Notes under the pieces: model-generated
Databases searched by the model: none
What the model was told of the DNA's origin: nothing
The model's input: only the letters and a program-made list of their open reading frames with translations
Source of the DNA: Actinomycetes bacterium
GTDB taxonomy: Bacteria > Actinomycetota > Acidimicrobiia > Acidimicrobiales > Microtrichaceae
Assembly (NCBI GenBank): GCA_024222295.1
Contig: JAAEPF010000023.1
Coordinates: forward strand, 186,001-250,000
DNA length: 64,000 nucleotides
Direction of reading: 5' to 3'
Shown here: positions 35,218 through 43,690 of the stretch, piece by piece
Position numbering within the stretch: the first letter of the stretch is position 1
Layout of the letters: each line of letters opens with the position of its first letter
Made by a program: the position numbers and the translations under genes

Positions 35218-36219
35218 ATGTTGGCCGGACCGCTGCCGGTGGCGTCGACCGCCGTGGTTCGCCTGTTCGGTCTGCTGTCGCTGATCCTGGCGGCGATGTG
35301 GGCGCTGCCGGGTCCGGTGGGCGCAGCGGTGCGCGACGCGACCGCGGTGGTCCAGACCACGGCCGAGTCGGCGATGACGTGGTGGAAGGCCGCGATCCTC
35401 GGCACGGTCGAGGGCCTCACCGAGTACATCCCCGTTTCCTCGACCGGTCACCTGCTGGTGGTGTCGCAGTTGCTGGGTCTCGGGGAGACCGAGGCCGACC
35501 AGGCCGCGGCCAACACCTACGCGATCGCCATCCAGTTCGGTGCCATCGCCGCGGTGGCGGGGCTTTTCTGGAAGCGCTTCCGCGACATGGTCCTGGGCCT
35601 GTTCGGCCGCAGCGAGCCCGGCCGCCACCTGCTCCTCGTCACGATCATCGCCTTCGTGCCGGCGGCGGGGATCGGCTTCCTGTTCGATGATGCGATTGAG
35701 GACAAGCTGTTCGGGCCCTGGCCGATCGTGGGTGCCTGGGTGGTGGGTGGCCTGCTGATCCTCGGTCTCGAGTGGGCGGGATTGATCCCGAGGCGCGGCG
35801 AGAAGGTCGAAGGCGACCACGACCCGGTGCTCGACATCACCTATCGCCAGGCGCTGATCATCGGCATCGCCCAGGTGGCCGCGCTGTGGCCGGGAACCAG
35901 CCGTTCACTCGCCACGATCCTCGGAGCGCTGCTGGCCGGTGTCGGCATGGCGGCTGCGGTCGAGTTCAGCTTCATCCTCGGCTTCGTGACCCTGACCGCC
36001 GCCACCGTCTACTCACTGTTGCGTGACGGCGGCGACCTGTTCGAGCAGTTCGGAGTGATCGACCCGTTGATCGGGCTGTTGTTCGCGTTCCTGTCCGCCG
36101 TGGTGGCGATCAAGTGGATGATCCGCTACCTCGAGACGAACAGTCTCGCAATCTTCGGCTGGTACCGGCTCGTCGTCGCGGCGATCACCGTCGCCCTCAT
36201 CGCGGGCGACGTTCTGTAG
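35218..36219 (+). CDS. uppP: Undecaprenyl-diphosphatase with N-terminal extension
   Basis: Recycles the lipid carrier of wall synthesis by removing one phosphate from undecaprenyl diphosphate. 333 aa, against about 270-280 for most homologues. Family motifs are intact: ILGTVEGLTEYIPVSSTGHLL (first catalytic region, Glu and Ser) and PGTSRSLATI (second), with about eight membrane helices. The first 50 or so residues form an additional hydrophobic segment (VVRLFGLLSLILAAMWALPG) before the usual start at MTWWKAAIL. If the real start were ATG there, the protein would have the ordinary length. Confidence 0.93.
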   Translation: MLAGPLPVASTAVVRLFGLLSLILAAMWALPGPVGAAVRDATAVVQTTAESAMTWWKAAILGTVEGLTEYIPVSSTGHLLVVSQLLGLGETEADQAAANTYAIAIQFGAIAAVAGLFWKRFRDMVLGLFGRSEPGRHLLLVTIIAFVPAAGIGFLFDDAIEDKLFGPWPIVGAWVVGGLLILGLEWAGLIPRRGEKVEGDHDPVLDITYRQALIIGIAQVAALWPGTSRSLATILGALLAGVGMAAAVEFSFILGFVTLTAATVYSLLRDGGDLFEQFGVIDPLIGLLFAFLSAVVAIKWMIRYLETNSLAIFGWYRLVVAAITVALIAGDVL

Positions 36220-36442
36220 CCGGCCCATCGCCTCCATCAGGACGGGATTCCTGCCGGCCATGTCCGCCGCACAACGCACCCACATCGGCGATCCCCGCCA
36301 CCGGGACGGAGACGGGTCCGATCGGACTCGCTGGTGGGTCCGGTTCCTCGAGAAGCTCGTGGGGTACTCGGGATGCCTGAGACCTCAGCGGCGGTCCGGC
36401 GCATGGGCACGGGCTTCGAACCCTCTGCCTGGCTGCCCTCGG

Positions 36443-37630
36443 TCAACCGTTGAGCGAGCCGAAGTTCGGCGGGTTGGTTGCGAGAACCCTGTCGATGAAG
36501 TCATCGACAAGGTCGTTGGCGGTTCCGGGGTCCAGCGTCGGGACGTGGCCCTCATTCAGTGCGTGAACCTCGTGTGGTGAATCGACCTGGGAGTCCACCG
36601 CTGCTTCGAGGTCAGCGAAGAAGTACTCGCAGTTGGTCAGTCCCGCGGCAGAGGCTTCGGGTATCGGAGCCATGTCGCCACCACAGAACACATCCATGAG
36701 GCCGTACACGAAGAACACCGGCACCGAACGAAAATCCTGGTTGGCGATCTGGGCCTCGGGCAATGACGGGCTCTGGGGATCGGCGAAGTACCCGATCTTG
36801 TCGGTAACTCCTTGCGTCTCGAACTCGGCGCCGAACGGGAAGCCGGGTGTTCCCTTGAGAGCGTCGATGAGATCGACCAGTCGGGGGGACATGATGGTTG
36901 AGTCGGCGACGACCCCGGTCAGGGCAGTGCCCTCCTGGCCGTAGCTACTGGCAAGCGACCACACGCCCGTGGAGCCGGCGCTGGTGCCGTGTGCCCACAC
37001 CTGGGTGGTCGGATAGTTTGCCGCTACGTAGTCGATCGCCGCCATGGTCGCCTGCAGGCCGTTTACTTGCGCGTTCGGGTTGGTCGGATGGTTGGTGTAG
37101 CTAGTGCCGAGGCCGGAGTACTGGTCGTGGTCGCAGTAGCTCACGACAAGCACTCGATACCCGTCCTCGATTCGACGAACCAGCGTTTGGTCCTCGGGCT
37201 GGCCGTCGCCGGCGAATACCCGCTCCTCGACGATTCCGATCAGAGCGTCGAAGGACTCCTGATGGTTCCACGCGTTCTCGTCCTGGAAGGTGAGCGCGAC
37301 ATAGTCGCCCTCATCGCCGTAGTAGCCGACGCCGCCGCCATGGAGATACACCCACAGGGGAGCGTTTGCATCCGGTGCGCCGGCCGGATTCATCACGAAG
37401 AACGAGTAATTGCCCGACAGTCCGCACTCGTAGGCGTTGTTGACGTAGTAGTCGAGCTCCGAAGTCAATTCGAACGCGTTGTAGCTCCGCTCCTCGTCGA
37501 GCACGATCTGGCTCGTATCGCGGAGCACGAACTGACCCGAGCCACCGGGGGCGCCACCAGAGGTGCACGCTGCCCCGACCAGCGCGACCCCCATGGCCGC
37601 ACAGACCCACCGTCTCATGAGTGTCCTCAT
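36443..37630 (-). CDS. Exported lipoprotein, esterase-like (pectin-acetylesterase/Notum-like)
   Basis: 395 aa from ATG 37630 (an ATG at 37618 would keep the signal too). Lipoprotein signal with lipobox VGAAC at about residue 22. Alpha/beta-hydrolase features: WVYLHGGGVGYYG oxyanion strand, VLVVSYCDHDQYSG, nucleophile elbow AHGTSAGSTG (serine) and a late HVPTLDPGTAND histidine. This pattern resembles the pectin-acetylesterase/Notum group of carboxylesterases, but the match is partial and I rate it as a guess. It acts outside the cell, anchored to the membrane. The 223 bp before it (36220-36442) hold only a 12-bp palindrome GTCCGATCGGAC at 36316. Confidence 0.72.
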   Translation of the reverse strand: MRTLMRRWVCAAMGVALVGAACTSGGAPGGSGQFVLRDTSQIVLDEERSYNAFELTSELDYYVNNAYECGLSGNYSFFVMNPAGAPDANAPLWVYLHGGGVGYYGDEGDYVALTFQDENAWNHQESFDALIGIVEERVFAGDGQPEDQTLVRRIEDGYRVLVVSYCDHDQYSGLGTSYTNHPTNPNAQVNGLQATMAAIDYVAANYPTTQVWAHGTSAGSTGVWSLASSYGQEGTALTGVVADSTIMSPRLVDLIDALKGTPGFPFGAEFETQGVTDKIGYFADPQSPSLPEAQIANQDFRSVPVFFVYGLMDVFCGGDMAPIPEASAAGLTNCEYFFADLEAAVDSQVDSPHEVHALNEGHVPTLDPGTANDLVDDFIDRVLATNPPNFGSLNG

Positions 37631-37831
37631 CGACCCCACCGCCAACCTCGTATCTGGAATGAACTCCGCACCCGCCCAGGTTTCGCCAAGCTACGGCGGT
37701 GGTTTCGAGGCGTCAACGCGGTCAGCTCCACACCGCTACGAGCGCCCCCACGGCCCACTTCCCGCAGACACGAAGAACCCCGCCGCCTGGTGCAGGCGAC
37801 GGGGTTCGCACGAGCTTCGTGCTCTCACGGG

Positions 37832-37921
37832 TGGCGGAGAGTGAGGGATTCGAACCCTCGGAGGCCTTGCGACCTCAACGGTTTTCGAGACCGTCCCATT
37901 CGTCCGCTCTGGCAACTCTCC
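37832..37921 (-). tRNA. tRNA-Ser (anticodon CGA)
   Basis: 90 nt, class II with long variable arm. Acceptor GGAGAGT pairs with ACTCTCC, discriminator G, encoded CCA. Anticodon stem ACGGT-CTCGAAA-ACCGT gives CGA. T-arm GAGGGTTCGAATCCCTC. It lies beside tadA, the tRNA-editing enzyme gene, on the same strand. Confidence 0.97.
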
Positions 37922-37983
37922 GCCAACGACGGTAGCGGTCGCAGCGGGGCCGGGGCCATCCGGAGGTGCCCCGTGGCGCCGGC

Positions 37984-38469
37984 TCAGCGCCGGGACGCGA
38001 AGAACTCCGAGAGCTGCGCGGCGCACTGCTCTGCAGCCACGCCGCCGCGGGTGGGGAACTCGTGGTTGAGCCTCGGGTCCTGGCCCAGGTGGTAGAGCGA
38101 TCCGAGGGCGCCGGCGTCGTCGTTGGCAGCGCCCCAAACCACCCCCGCGATGCGCGACGCCCAGAGGGCACCGGCACACATCGGGCAGGGCTCGAGGGTG
38201 ACGACGAGCACACAATCATCGAGCCGCCAACGACCGAGGACATCAGCAGCATCACGCAGCGCCAGAACCTCCGCATGGGCGGTCGGATCGCCGCTGGCCT
38301 CGCGCTCGTTGTGACGGGCGGCGACCACCGAAGCGGATCCGCCCGGGCTGTCCTGCACCACGACCGCCCCGATCGGGACTTCGCCCAGAGCACCGGCCGT
38401 GGCGGCGAGCGCGAGGGCCTGCTGCATCCACTCGTCGTGATTGGGGTCGCCTTCGAGAGTGTGTGCCAC
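37984..38469 (-). CDS. tadA: tRNA-specific adenosine deaminase
   Basis: Deaminates A34 of the tRNA-Arg anticodon to inosine. 161 aa, GTG start with GGAGG 6 bp upstream. Zinc site motifs: the HAE motif in TAHAEVLALRDAA (ligand His and catalytic Glu) and PCxxC in LEPCPMCAGALWASRI. C-terminal helix is family-typical. tRNA-Ser(CGA) follows 62 bp later on the same strand. The dimeric cytidine/deoxycytidylate deaminase fold leaves other nucleoside deaminases as the only alternative. Confidence 0.94.
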   Translation of the reverse strand: MAHTLEGDPNHDEWMQQALALAATAGALGEVPIGAVVVQDSPGGSASVVAARHNEREASGDPTAHAEVLALRDAADVLGRWRLDDCVLVVTLEPCPMCAGALWASRIAGVVWGAANDDAGALGSLYHLGQDPRLNHEFPTRGGVAAEQCAAQLSEFFASRR

Positions 38470-38571
38470 CGGTCCTCCGCACCCCCATCATTGCGCGCCG
38501 AGCCGCAGCGTCCGGCAACGCAGGTTGACAACAGCGGCGCGCAACGCCGTGCCAGCGGGCAAGCTTGTGTC

Positions 38572-39735
38572 GTGAGCTCGCCCGACGACCCCGGATCCCA
38601 GCGAGCAACTGGGGACGCAGCCGACCAGCCCATCGAGATGGACGTGCTGCCCGAGGGATCCGACGCCGACGTGGTGGATCCGCCGACGGCGGAGGTGCGC
38701 AGGGTGGCGGAGCTCGCAGACAACATCGGGCTGGCACGAGCTCGGTACGACCGTGAGACCTTGCTGCGAAAGGCCGGTCTGGAGGGAGTCGACACCCGGC
38801 AGTGGTGGCGGGCGATGGGCCTGGTCGAGGTGCCAGACGGCGTGGTCGCCTTCGGCAACGACGACCTGGCGATGGTGCGCGCGCTGCGCGTCGTGCTCGG
38901 CCTGGACGGCGACGGCGACGGCGACGACAGCGACGACGGCGATGACGACCTCGAGGCGCCGGGCGCCAGTGCCTCGGAGCACGTCTTCCGCCTGGCGCGG
39001 CTGCTCGGTGGCAGCTTCTCGCGAATCGCAGAAGCTCAGACCGAGGTGCTCGAGGACATGCTCGTGCAGATGGGCTCCGTGGGGTCCCTCGACTCGCCTG
39101 CCGAGCGCGCTGCCGCGCTCAACTCATCGGACTCCGAGGTCCTGCTCGAGCTGTTCGAACAGGCGATGACCTATGTGTGGCGTCGACACATGTTCGCGTC
39201 CCTCGGTCGCTGGATCGGTGCCGACCCCGACGAGTCCACGGCCGCTGTCGGCTTCATCGACATCTCGGGGTTCTCCCAGATGTCGAAGCGGGTCGATGCC
39301 GACGTGCTTGCGGAGGTCATCGAGCGCTTCGAGTCCGAGGCTGTCGACGTGGTGTCACACCACGGCGGGCGGGTCGTGAAGTTCATCGGCGACGAGGCCT
39401 TCTTCGTGGTCGACGACGTCCCGGCTGCGGTGGACGTGGCACTCGAGGTCGCCCGGCGCATGGCCGATGCCGAGCCCAAGGTGGCGTTGCACACCGGCAT
39501 AGCTGCAGGGCCGATGGTCTCGATCGCCGGCGACGTGTTCGGCCACACCGTCAACCTCGCCAAGCGGCTCACCGACGTGGCACGCAAGGGCAAGGTGGTG
39601 CTGCCCAAGGACGACGTCGCGGCCCTCGAGGGCCGCGACGACCTCGTGGTGCGACGGGTGGCCCGCGTGTTCGAGCTCAAGGGAGTGGGGCGCACCTCCG
39701 CGGTGAGCATCAGCCGCCGCAAGACCGAGGACTGA
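38572..39735 (+). CDS. Class III adenylyl/guanylyl cyclase with regulatory N-terminal domain
   Basis: 387 aa, GTG start. Residues about 45-200 resemble the regulatory domain of mycobacterial cyclase Rv1264 (ARYDRETLLRKAGLEGVDTR-type segment and VAFGNDDLAMVRALRVVLG). An acidic linker of alternating Asp, Gly and Ser follows. The catalytic domain begins at VGFIDISGFSQMSKRV (first metal Asp), has VKFIGDEAFFVV (second metal Asp) and the NLAKRL motif (Asn and Arg for the transition state), so it should be active. Makes cAMP, perhaps pH-controlled as in Rv1264; the signal is inference. Sits between tadA and tRNA-Ser(GGA). Confidence 0.9.
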   Translation: MSSPDDPGSQRATGDAADQPIEMDVLPEGSDADVVDPPTAEVRRVAELADNIGLARARYDRETLLRKAGLEGVDTRQWWRAMGLVEVPDGVVAFGNDDLAMVRALRVVLGLDGDGDGDDSDDGDDDLEAPGASASEHVFRLARLLGGSFSRIAEAQTEVLEDMLVQMGSVGSLDSPAERAAALNSSDSEVLLELFEQAMTYVWRRHMFASLGRWIGADPDESTAAVGFIDISGFSQMSKRVDADVLAEVIERFESEAVDVVSHHGGRVVKFIGDEAFFVVDDVPAAVDVALEVARRMADAEPKVALHTGIAAGPMVSIAGDVFGHTVNLAKRLTDVARKGKVVLPKDDVAALEGRDDLVVRRVARVFELKGVGRTSAVSISRRKTED

Positions 39736-39893
39736 CCGAGGCCCGTCGGCGCTGCAGGTGTGATCGCTCGCTGTCGAACCTCGTCGGTCTCTGCGAAGGG
39801 GCCGCAGGGAACCACAAGGATCCGGCCTTTCGAGGCGCCCCGACCCTGTTGTCGGCGGTGGCAGCGTCGGTGGCGTCCAGAGGTGGGACCCGG

Positions 39894-39983
<90 letters not shown>

Positions 39984-40086
39984 TGGTGCTTCCGGAGCTG
40001 TTGCTCCGGCAGTTGTCCACTGTGGCCGAGCACATCTCGTTGGGACAACTCGGCGCAGGACAAGGTATCGTATGGCCTCCGATCGC

Positions 40087-40208
40087 GCCCTCGGGTGGCG
40101 GCCGGGTCCTGTGCAACCACAGACCGTGAACCGGGTCAGGGCCGGAAGGCAGCAGCTCTCAGCGGATCCTGCGGGGTGCCGCAGATCGCCTGGCCGCCTC
40201 CCGAGGGC
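40087..40208 (+). ncRNA. ffs: Signal recognition particle RNA (4.5S-type)
   Basis: RNA scaffold of SRP that binds Ffh and targets membrane proteins. Contains the apical core GGGTCAGGGCCGGAAGGCAG with the GGAA tetraloop and the following GCAGC, which is the universal Ffh-binding loop. The ends pair as GCCCTCGGG (40087-40095) with CCCGAGGGC (40200-40208) and an inner GGCGGCC with GGCCGCC. It lies 56 bp before dnaX, the normal bacterial location. The exact ends are inferred from the pairing. Confidence 0.93.
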
Positions 40209-40250
40209 GTGGTCGTTCCCATCGCGGCGGACACCGTCGAGGAGGGTGCG

Positions 40251-40256
40251 TAGGAT
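40251..40256 (+). promoter_or_regulatory. Putative -10 hexamer of dnaX
   Basis: TAGGAT 8 bp before the GTG start at 40265, allowing a leaderless dnaX mRNA between SRP RNA and coding sequence. Confidence 0.35.
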
Positions 40257-40264
40257 CGGCACCC

Positions 40265-42454
40265 GTGGCCCAGCAATCGCTCTACCGCCGTTACCGCCCC
40301 CGCCGTTTCGCGGAGATCAAGGGCCAGGAGCACGTGGTGCGGGCCCTGCGCAACGCAGTGGCACAGGAGTCCGAGGGTCACGCCTACCTGTTCTCGGGTC
40401 CGCGCGGCACGGGCAAGACCTCGACCGCGAGGATCCTCGCGAAGGCGCTCAACTGCACCAACCTCAGCGACGGCGAGCCGTGTTGTGAGTGCGAGTCGTG
40501 CGAGGCGATAGAGAGCGGCCGCAGCTTCGACCTGTTCGAGCTCGACGCTGCTTCCAACAACGGTGTCGATGCGGTGCGCGACCTGGTGGAGCGTTCGGCG
40601 GTCAGCTCGCCCGGGCGCACCAAGGTGTACATCCTCGACGAGGTCCACATGCTCACCGCAGCAGCCTCCAACGCACTGCTGAAGACACTCGAGGAGCCGC
40701 CTGACCACGTGCGGTTCGTGCTGGCCACGACCGACCCGCAGAAGGTGCTGCCCACGATCCGCAGCCGCACCCAGCACTTCGAATTCAACCTGCTGTCCGC
40801 CGAGGAGCTCGCCGACCACGTGCGCTGGGTCGCGGCCGACGCCGGGCTGGACATCGACGACGAAGCGGTCGCCCACTCCGTTCGCCAGGGCCGTGGCTCG
40901 GTTCGCGACACGCTTTCGGCCCTCGACCAGATAGTCGCCGCCGGGGGAGTGCTGGTGCGTTCCGAGCCGGTGGAGCAGCTGTTCGAGGCGTTGGCGGCCT
41001 CGGACGCGGGGGTCGCGATCATGGCAGTGGCCGACGCCCTGGCGCAGGGTCACGACCCGCGGGTGCTGGGTGAGGCGTTCCTGGGTGCGCTGCGCGATGC
41101 GTTCCTGTTGTCGCTCGAGGTCGACACACCGCACCTGGTCGACACCGACCGCGAGCGGCTGGGTCGGTGGGCCGGCGAGGTCGGCACCAAGGGCCTCACC
41201 ACGGCGATGGAACTCGTCGGGCAGGCGCTGGTCGACATGCGCAACGCAGCCGACCCCCGCGTACCGCTCGAGGTCGCACTGGTGCACCTGACCGCCGGCA
41301 GCACTGTCGCCACGGACACGGCGGCTTCCTCTGCGCCGACAGGCGAGGCGCCCTCGTCGACCGATCTCGACGGCATCCGTTCGCGGCTCGACCGCATCGA
41401 GGCGAAACTCCGCAAGGGAGGTGGCAGCACCGCCGAGCCGACGCCGGATGAGCCGAAGCGGGCGGCCCCTGCTCCCCAGCCCCAGCGCGCGGCTGAGCGC
41501 GGCAGGGCTCCGGAGCCCGCAGAGGCTCCCGCGCCCGCAGAGGCTCCCGCGCCGACGAGTGAGCAGGGTGCGCCCCAGGCGTCCAAGGGTGCCCGGGCAC
41601 CGCGACGGTCGGCTCCTCCGCCTCCGCCGCCGCGAAGGCGCGGTGGTGCGCCCAAGGCTGCAACTCCGCGACAGGAGCAGCCGGCCGATAGCCAGCGGGC
41701 CGCCCGGGAGCCGTCCCAGCCGCAGCAACCGGCTCGGCAACCCGACGCTGCGCAACTGCAAGGACCCGAGCCAGCAGCCGCACCCCAGCCACAGGCCGAT
41801 CCGGCTCGGGCCGGTTCCATGCCCGACCGCGATGCGATCGTGATGGCGTTCGGCGATGCGGTGGTGCCACAGCTCAAGGGAGTGGCCAAGGCGATCTACT
41901 CCGCTGGGCGCTTCGTGGCGGTTGCCGACGGAGTCGCCGTGTTCTCCCTGGATAACGCGCCCACCCGCGACCGCGCCGAGAAGTACCGCGCGCAGGTGGA
42001 GCAGATGCTCGCTGACCGTTTCGGATCTCCTGTGCCGCTGCGCCTGGTGACCGAGGCCGACGCCGACGCATACGCAGGCGGTGCCGGCCCCGCAGCCTCG
42101 TCCCATGCGGACCCTGCTGCCGGGGCTGGATCCCACCAGGGCGATCCAGCGCCGTCGGTTGCAGAGGCCGACTCGGCACGCCGCACCGGGCGTGGCGCCG
42201 AGCCGCCGCCTGAAGCTGCGAAGCCGGCGGCACCAGAGCCAGGGCAGGCCGCGCCGGCGGAACCCGAAGCAAGCCGGTCAGCAGAGGCCTCACCCGCCGA
42301 GGCCCCGGTGGCGGCCGAGGCCGAGGACGAAGTCGAGCTGATCGCACAGGTCGATCAGCTCGAAGACGCAGACGTGGCAACCAACAGCGTCGACAAGGTC
42401 ACAGCAGCGTTTCCCGGTGCGCAGCTGATCGATACGGAGGACACGAACACATGA
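40265..42454 (+). CDS. dnaX: DNA polymerase III gamma/tau subunit
   Basis: Clamp-loader ATPase. 729 aa from GTG 40265. AAA+ core: YRRYRPRRFAEIKGQEHVVR, Walker A GPRGTGKTSTARILAKA, four cysteines of the zinc module in CTNLSDGEPCCECESC, Walker B YILDEVHML, and the sensor stretch VLATTDPQKVLPTIRSR. A long Pro/Ala/Glu/Gln-rich linker (about residues 380-520) leads to a C-terminal domain and an alanine-rich acidic end. No poly-A slippage site is visible, so no programmed frameshift is supported. Overlaps ybaB by 4 bp. Confidence 0.95.
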   Translation: MAQQSLYRRYRPRRFAEIKGQEHVVRALRNAVAQESEGHAYLFSGPRGTGKTSTARILAKALNCTNLSDGEPCCECESCEAIESGRSFDLFELDAASNNGVDAVRDLVERSAVSSPGRTKVYILDEVHMLTAAASNALLKTLEEPPDHVRFVLATTDPQKVLPTIRSRTQHFEFNLLSAEELADHVRWVAADAGLDIDDEAVAHSVRQGRGSVRDTLSALDQIVAAGGVLVRSEPVEQLFEALAASDAGVAIMAVADALAQGHDPRVLGEAFLGALRDAFLLSLEVDTPHLVDTDRERLGRWAGEVGTKGLTTAMELVGQALVDMRNAADPRVPLEVALVHLTAGSTVATDTAASSAPTGEAPSSTDLDGIRSRLDRIEAKLRKGGGSTAEPTPDEPKRAAPAPQPQRAAERGRAPEPAEAPAPAEAPAPTSEQGAPQASKGARAPRRSAPPPPPPRRRGGAPKAATPRQEQPADSQRAAREPSQPQQPARQPDAAQLQGPEPAAAPQPQADPARAGSMPDRDAIVMAFGDAVVPQLKGVAKAIYSAGRFVAVADGVAVFSLDNAPTRDRAEKYRAQVEQMLADRFGSPVPLRLVTEADADAYAGGAGPAASSHADPAAGAGSHQGDPAPSVAEADSARRTGRGAEPPPEAAKPAAPEPGQAAPAEPEASRSAEASPAEAPVAAEAEDEVELIAQVDQLEDADVATNSVDKVTAAFPGAQLIDTEDTNT

Positions 42455-42894
42455 GCGGATCGGCAGACGACGACAAGTTGCCAGAGGTGGTTGAGGGCGA
42501 GTTGGTCGGCGAAGGCGGAGCCGATGCTGCGGATCCACTGGCGGCCCTCGGGGGCGGCAGCGGTGGCCTCGACCTCGGCGCCATGATGGAGATGGCCCAG
42601 GACATGACCTCCAAGATGGGCGAGGCACAGTCCCAGCTGGCCGAGGCCCGGGTGGAGGGGTCGGCAGGTGGTGAGCTGGTGAAGGTCACTCTGAATGGCC
42701 ACCTGCACCTGGTTGGGCTGAGTATCGACCCGGCCGCGTTCGACCCCGACGACCCCACGATCCTCGAGGATCTCGTGCTGGCAGCATGGAAGGACGCCCA
42801 CGACGACGTTGCCGAGCTCCAGGCGCAGTCTGATCCGCTCGGCGGCCTTGGTGGTCTCGGCGGCGGCCTCGGCGACCTGCTCGGGGGAGGCTGA
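42451..42894 (+). CDS. YbaB/EbfC family nucleoid-associated protein
   Basis: 147 aa. Conserved core at about residues 45-125: MMEMAQDMTSKMGEAQSQLAEA, then GGELVKVTLNGHLHLVGLSI and EDLVLAAWKDAHDD, the dimeric DNA-binding fold of YbaB. Acidic N-terminal lead and a Gly-Leu-rich C-terminus. Its start overlaps the dnaX stop and recR follows 6 bp later; dnaX-ybaB-recR is a very common operon. Confidence 0.93.
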   Translation: MSGSADDDKLPEVVEGELVGEGGADAADPLAALGGGSGGLDLGAMMEMAQDMTSKMGEAQSQLAEARVEGSAGGELVKVTLNGHLHLVGLSIDPAAFDPDDPTILEDLVLAAWKDAHDDVAELQAQSDPLGGLGGLGGGLGDLLGGG

Positions 42895-42900
42895 GCCCAC

Positions 42901-43533
42901 ATGTCGACCGCACAGGCTTCCTCGGTCCAGGACCTGATCGACGCGCTCGGCCGCTTGCCCGGCATCGGCCCCAAGTCGGCGCAGCGCATCGCCTACCACT
43001 TGCTCAAGTCCGACGCGGAGGAGACGCGGCGCCTTGCCGAGGCGATCGTGGGCGCCAAGGAGAAGGTCGGTTTCTGCACCCGTTGCTTCAACCTGAGCGA
43101 AGGCGAACTGTGCCCGGTCTGTTCGGATGACCGCCGCGACTCACACGTGGTGTGTGTGGTCGAGGAGCCCCGCGACGTCATCGCGGTGGAGCGCACGCGG
43201 GAGTTCAAGGGGCGGTACCACGTACTTGGCGGCGCGATCGACCACCTGCAGGGCATCGGGCCGGAGCAGTTGCGGATCCGCGAGCTGCTGGCTCGCATCG
43301 AGTCTGAGGGGATCACCGAGGTGATCATCTGCACCAACCCCAACCTCGAGGGCGAGGCCACGGCGCTCTACCTGAGTCGTGTGCTCAGCATGCCCGGCCT
43401 GACCGTCAGCCGGATCGCCAGTGGTCTGCCCGTAGGTGGCGACCTCGAGTACGCGGATGAGCTCACCCTCGGCCGGGCTCTCGAGGGCCGCCGGGTAGTG
43501 GGCGAGCAGGCGGAGCCCGCCCCGTCTGACTGA
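42901..43533 (+). CDS. recR: Recombination mediator RecR
   Basis: Works with RecF and RecO to load RecA on gapped DNA. 210 aa. N-terminal HhH segment [20 protein letters not shown], the zinc finger [16 protein letters not shown], then the Toprim domain beginning [19 protein letters not shown] and containing [19 protein letters not shown]. Every family feature is present and in order. GGGAGG lies about 9 bp upstream of the ATG. Confidence 0.95.
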   Translation: MSTAQASSVQDLIDALGRLPGIGPKSAQRIAYHLLKSDAEETRRLAEAIVGAKEKVGFCTRCFNLSEGELCPVCSDDRRDSHVVCVVEEPRDVIAVERTREFKGRYHVLGGAIDHLQGIGPEQLRIRELLARIESEGITEVIICTNPNLEGEATALYLSRVLSMPGLTVSRIASGLPVGGDLEYADELTLGRALEGRRVVGEQAEPAPSD

Positions 43534-43546
43534 CCGCCCGACGCGA

Positions 43547-43575
43547 CCGACCCCCGACCGGAGGCCGAGGGTCGG
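43547..43575 (+). terminator. Hairpin after recR
   Basis: CCGACCC (43547-43553) pairs with GGGTCGG (43569-43575), 14 bp beyond the recR stop. The stronger 16-bp hairpin follows at 43594. Confidence 0.4.
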
Positions 43576-43593
43576 TTCGTTCGTTGGTTTCGT

Positions 43594-43628
43594 TCGAGCT
43601 GAATCACCCGTGGGGTGATTCAGCTCGA
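43594..43628. terminator. Perfect 16-bp inverted repeat between recR and thiolase
   Basis: TCGAGCTGAATCACCC and GGGTGATTCAGCTCGA around a 3-base loop. It sits between convergent genes and is probably a bidirectional terminator. The ATCAC/GTGAT core recalls the hairpins at 8164 and 17095. Confidence 0.6.
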
Positions 43629-43656
43629 GCAGAGCAACTCATCAGGAGGAAGGATC

Positions 43657-43690
43657 GATCAGAGGGCCTTGACGATCAGAGGGCCTTGAC
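43657..43690. repeat. Tandem 17-bp duplication at the thiolase stop codon
   Basis: GATCAGAGGGCCTTGAC occurs twice back to back (43657-43673 and 43674-43690) and a third partial copy follows. On the minus strand the stop codon lies in the inner copy. Confidence 0.9.

Noticed and set aside
36237-36446. 69-codon minus-strand frame between uppP and the esterase-like gene
   Set aside because: Compositionally random, no ribosome site, no match in pattern to any family.
41400-41830. Programmed frameshift in dnaX to make gamma
   Set aside because: No A-rich slippery heptamer is visible in the linker; the tau form alone is supported.
40136-42136. 666-codon minus-strand frame across SRP RNA and dnaX
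   Set aside because: Antisense to dnaX and to a functional RNA; composition is Arg/Leu/Gly-rich without any domain.
42125-42150. GCTGGATC...GATCCAGC inverted repeat inside dnaX, similar to the hairpin family
   Set aside because: It is in the Ala/Pro-rich coding linker, only 8 bp long, and best explained by codon composition.
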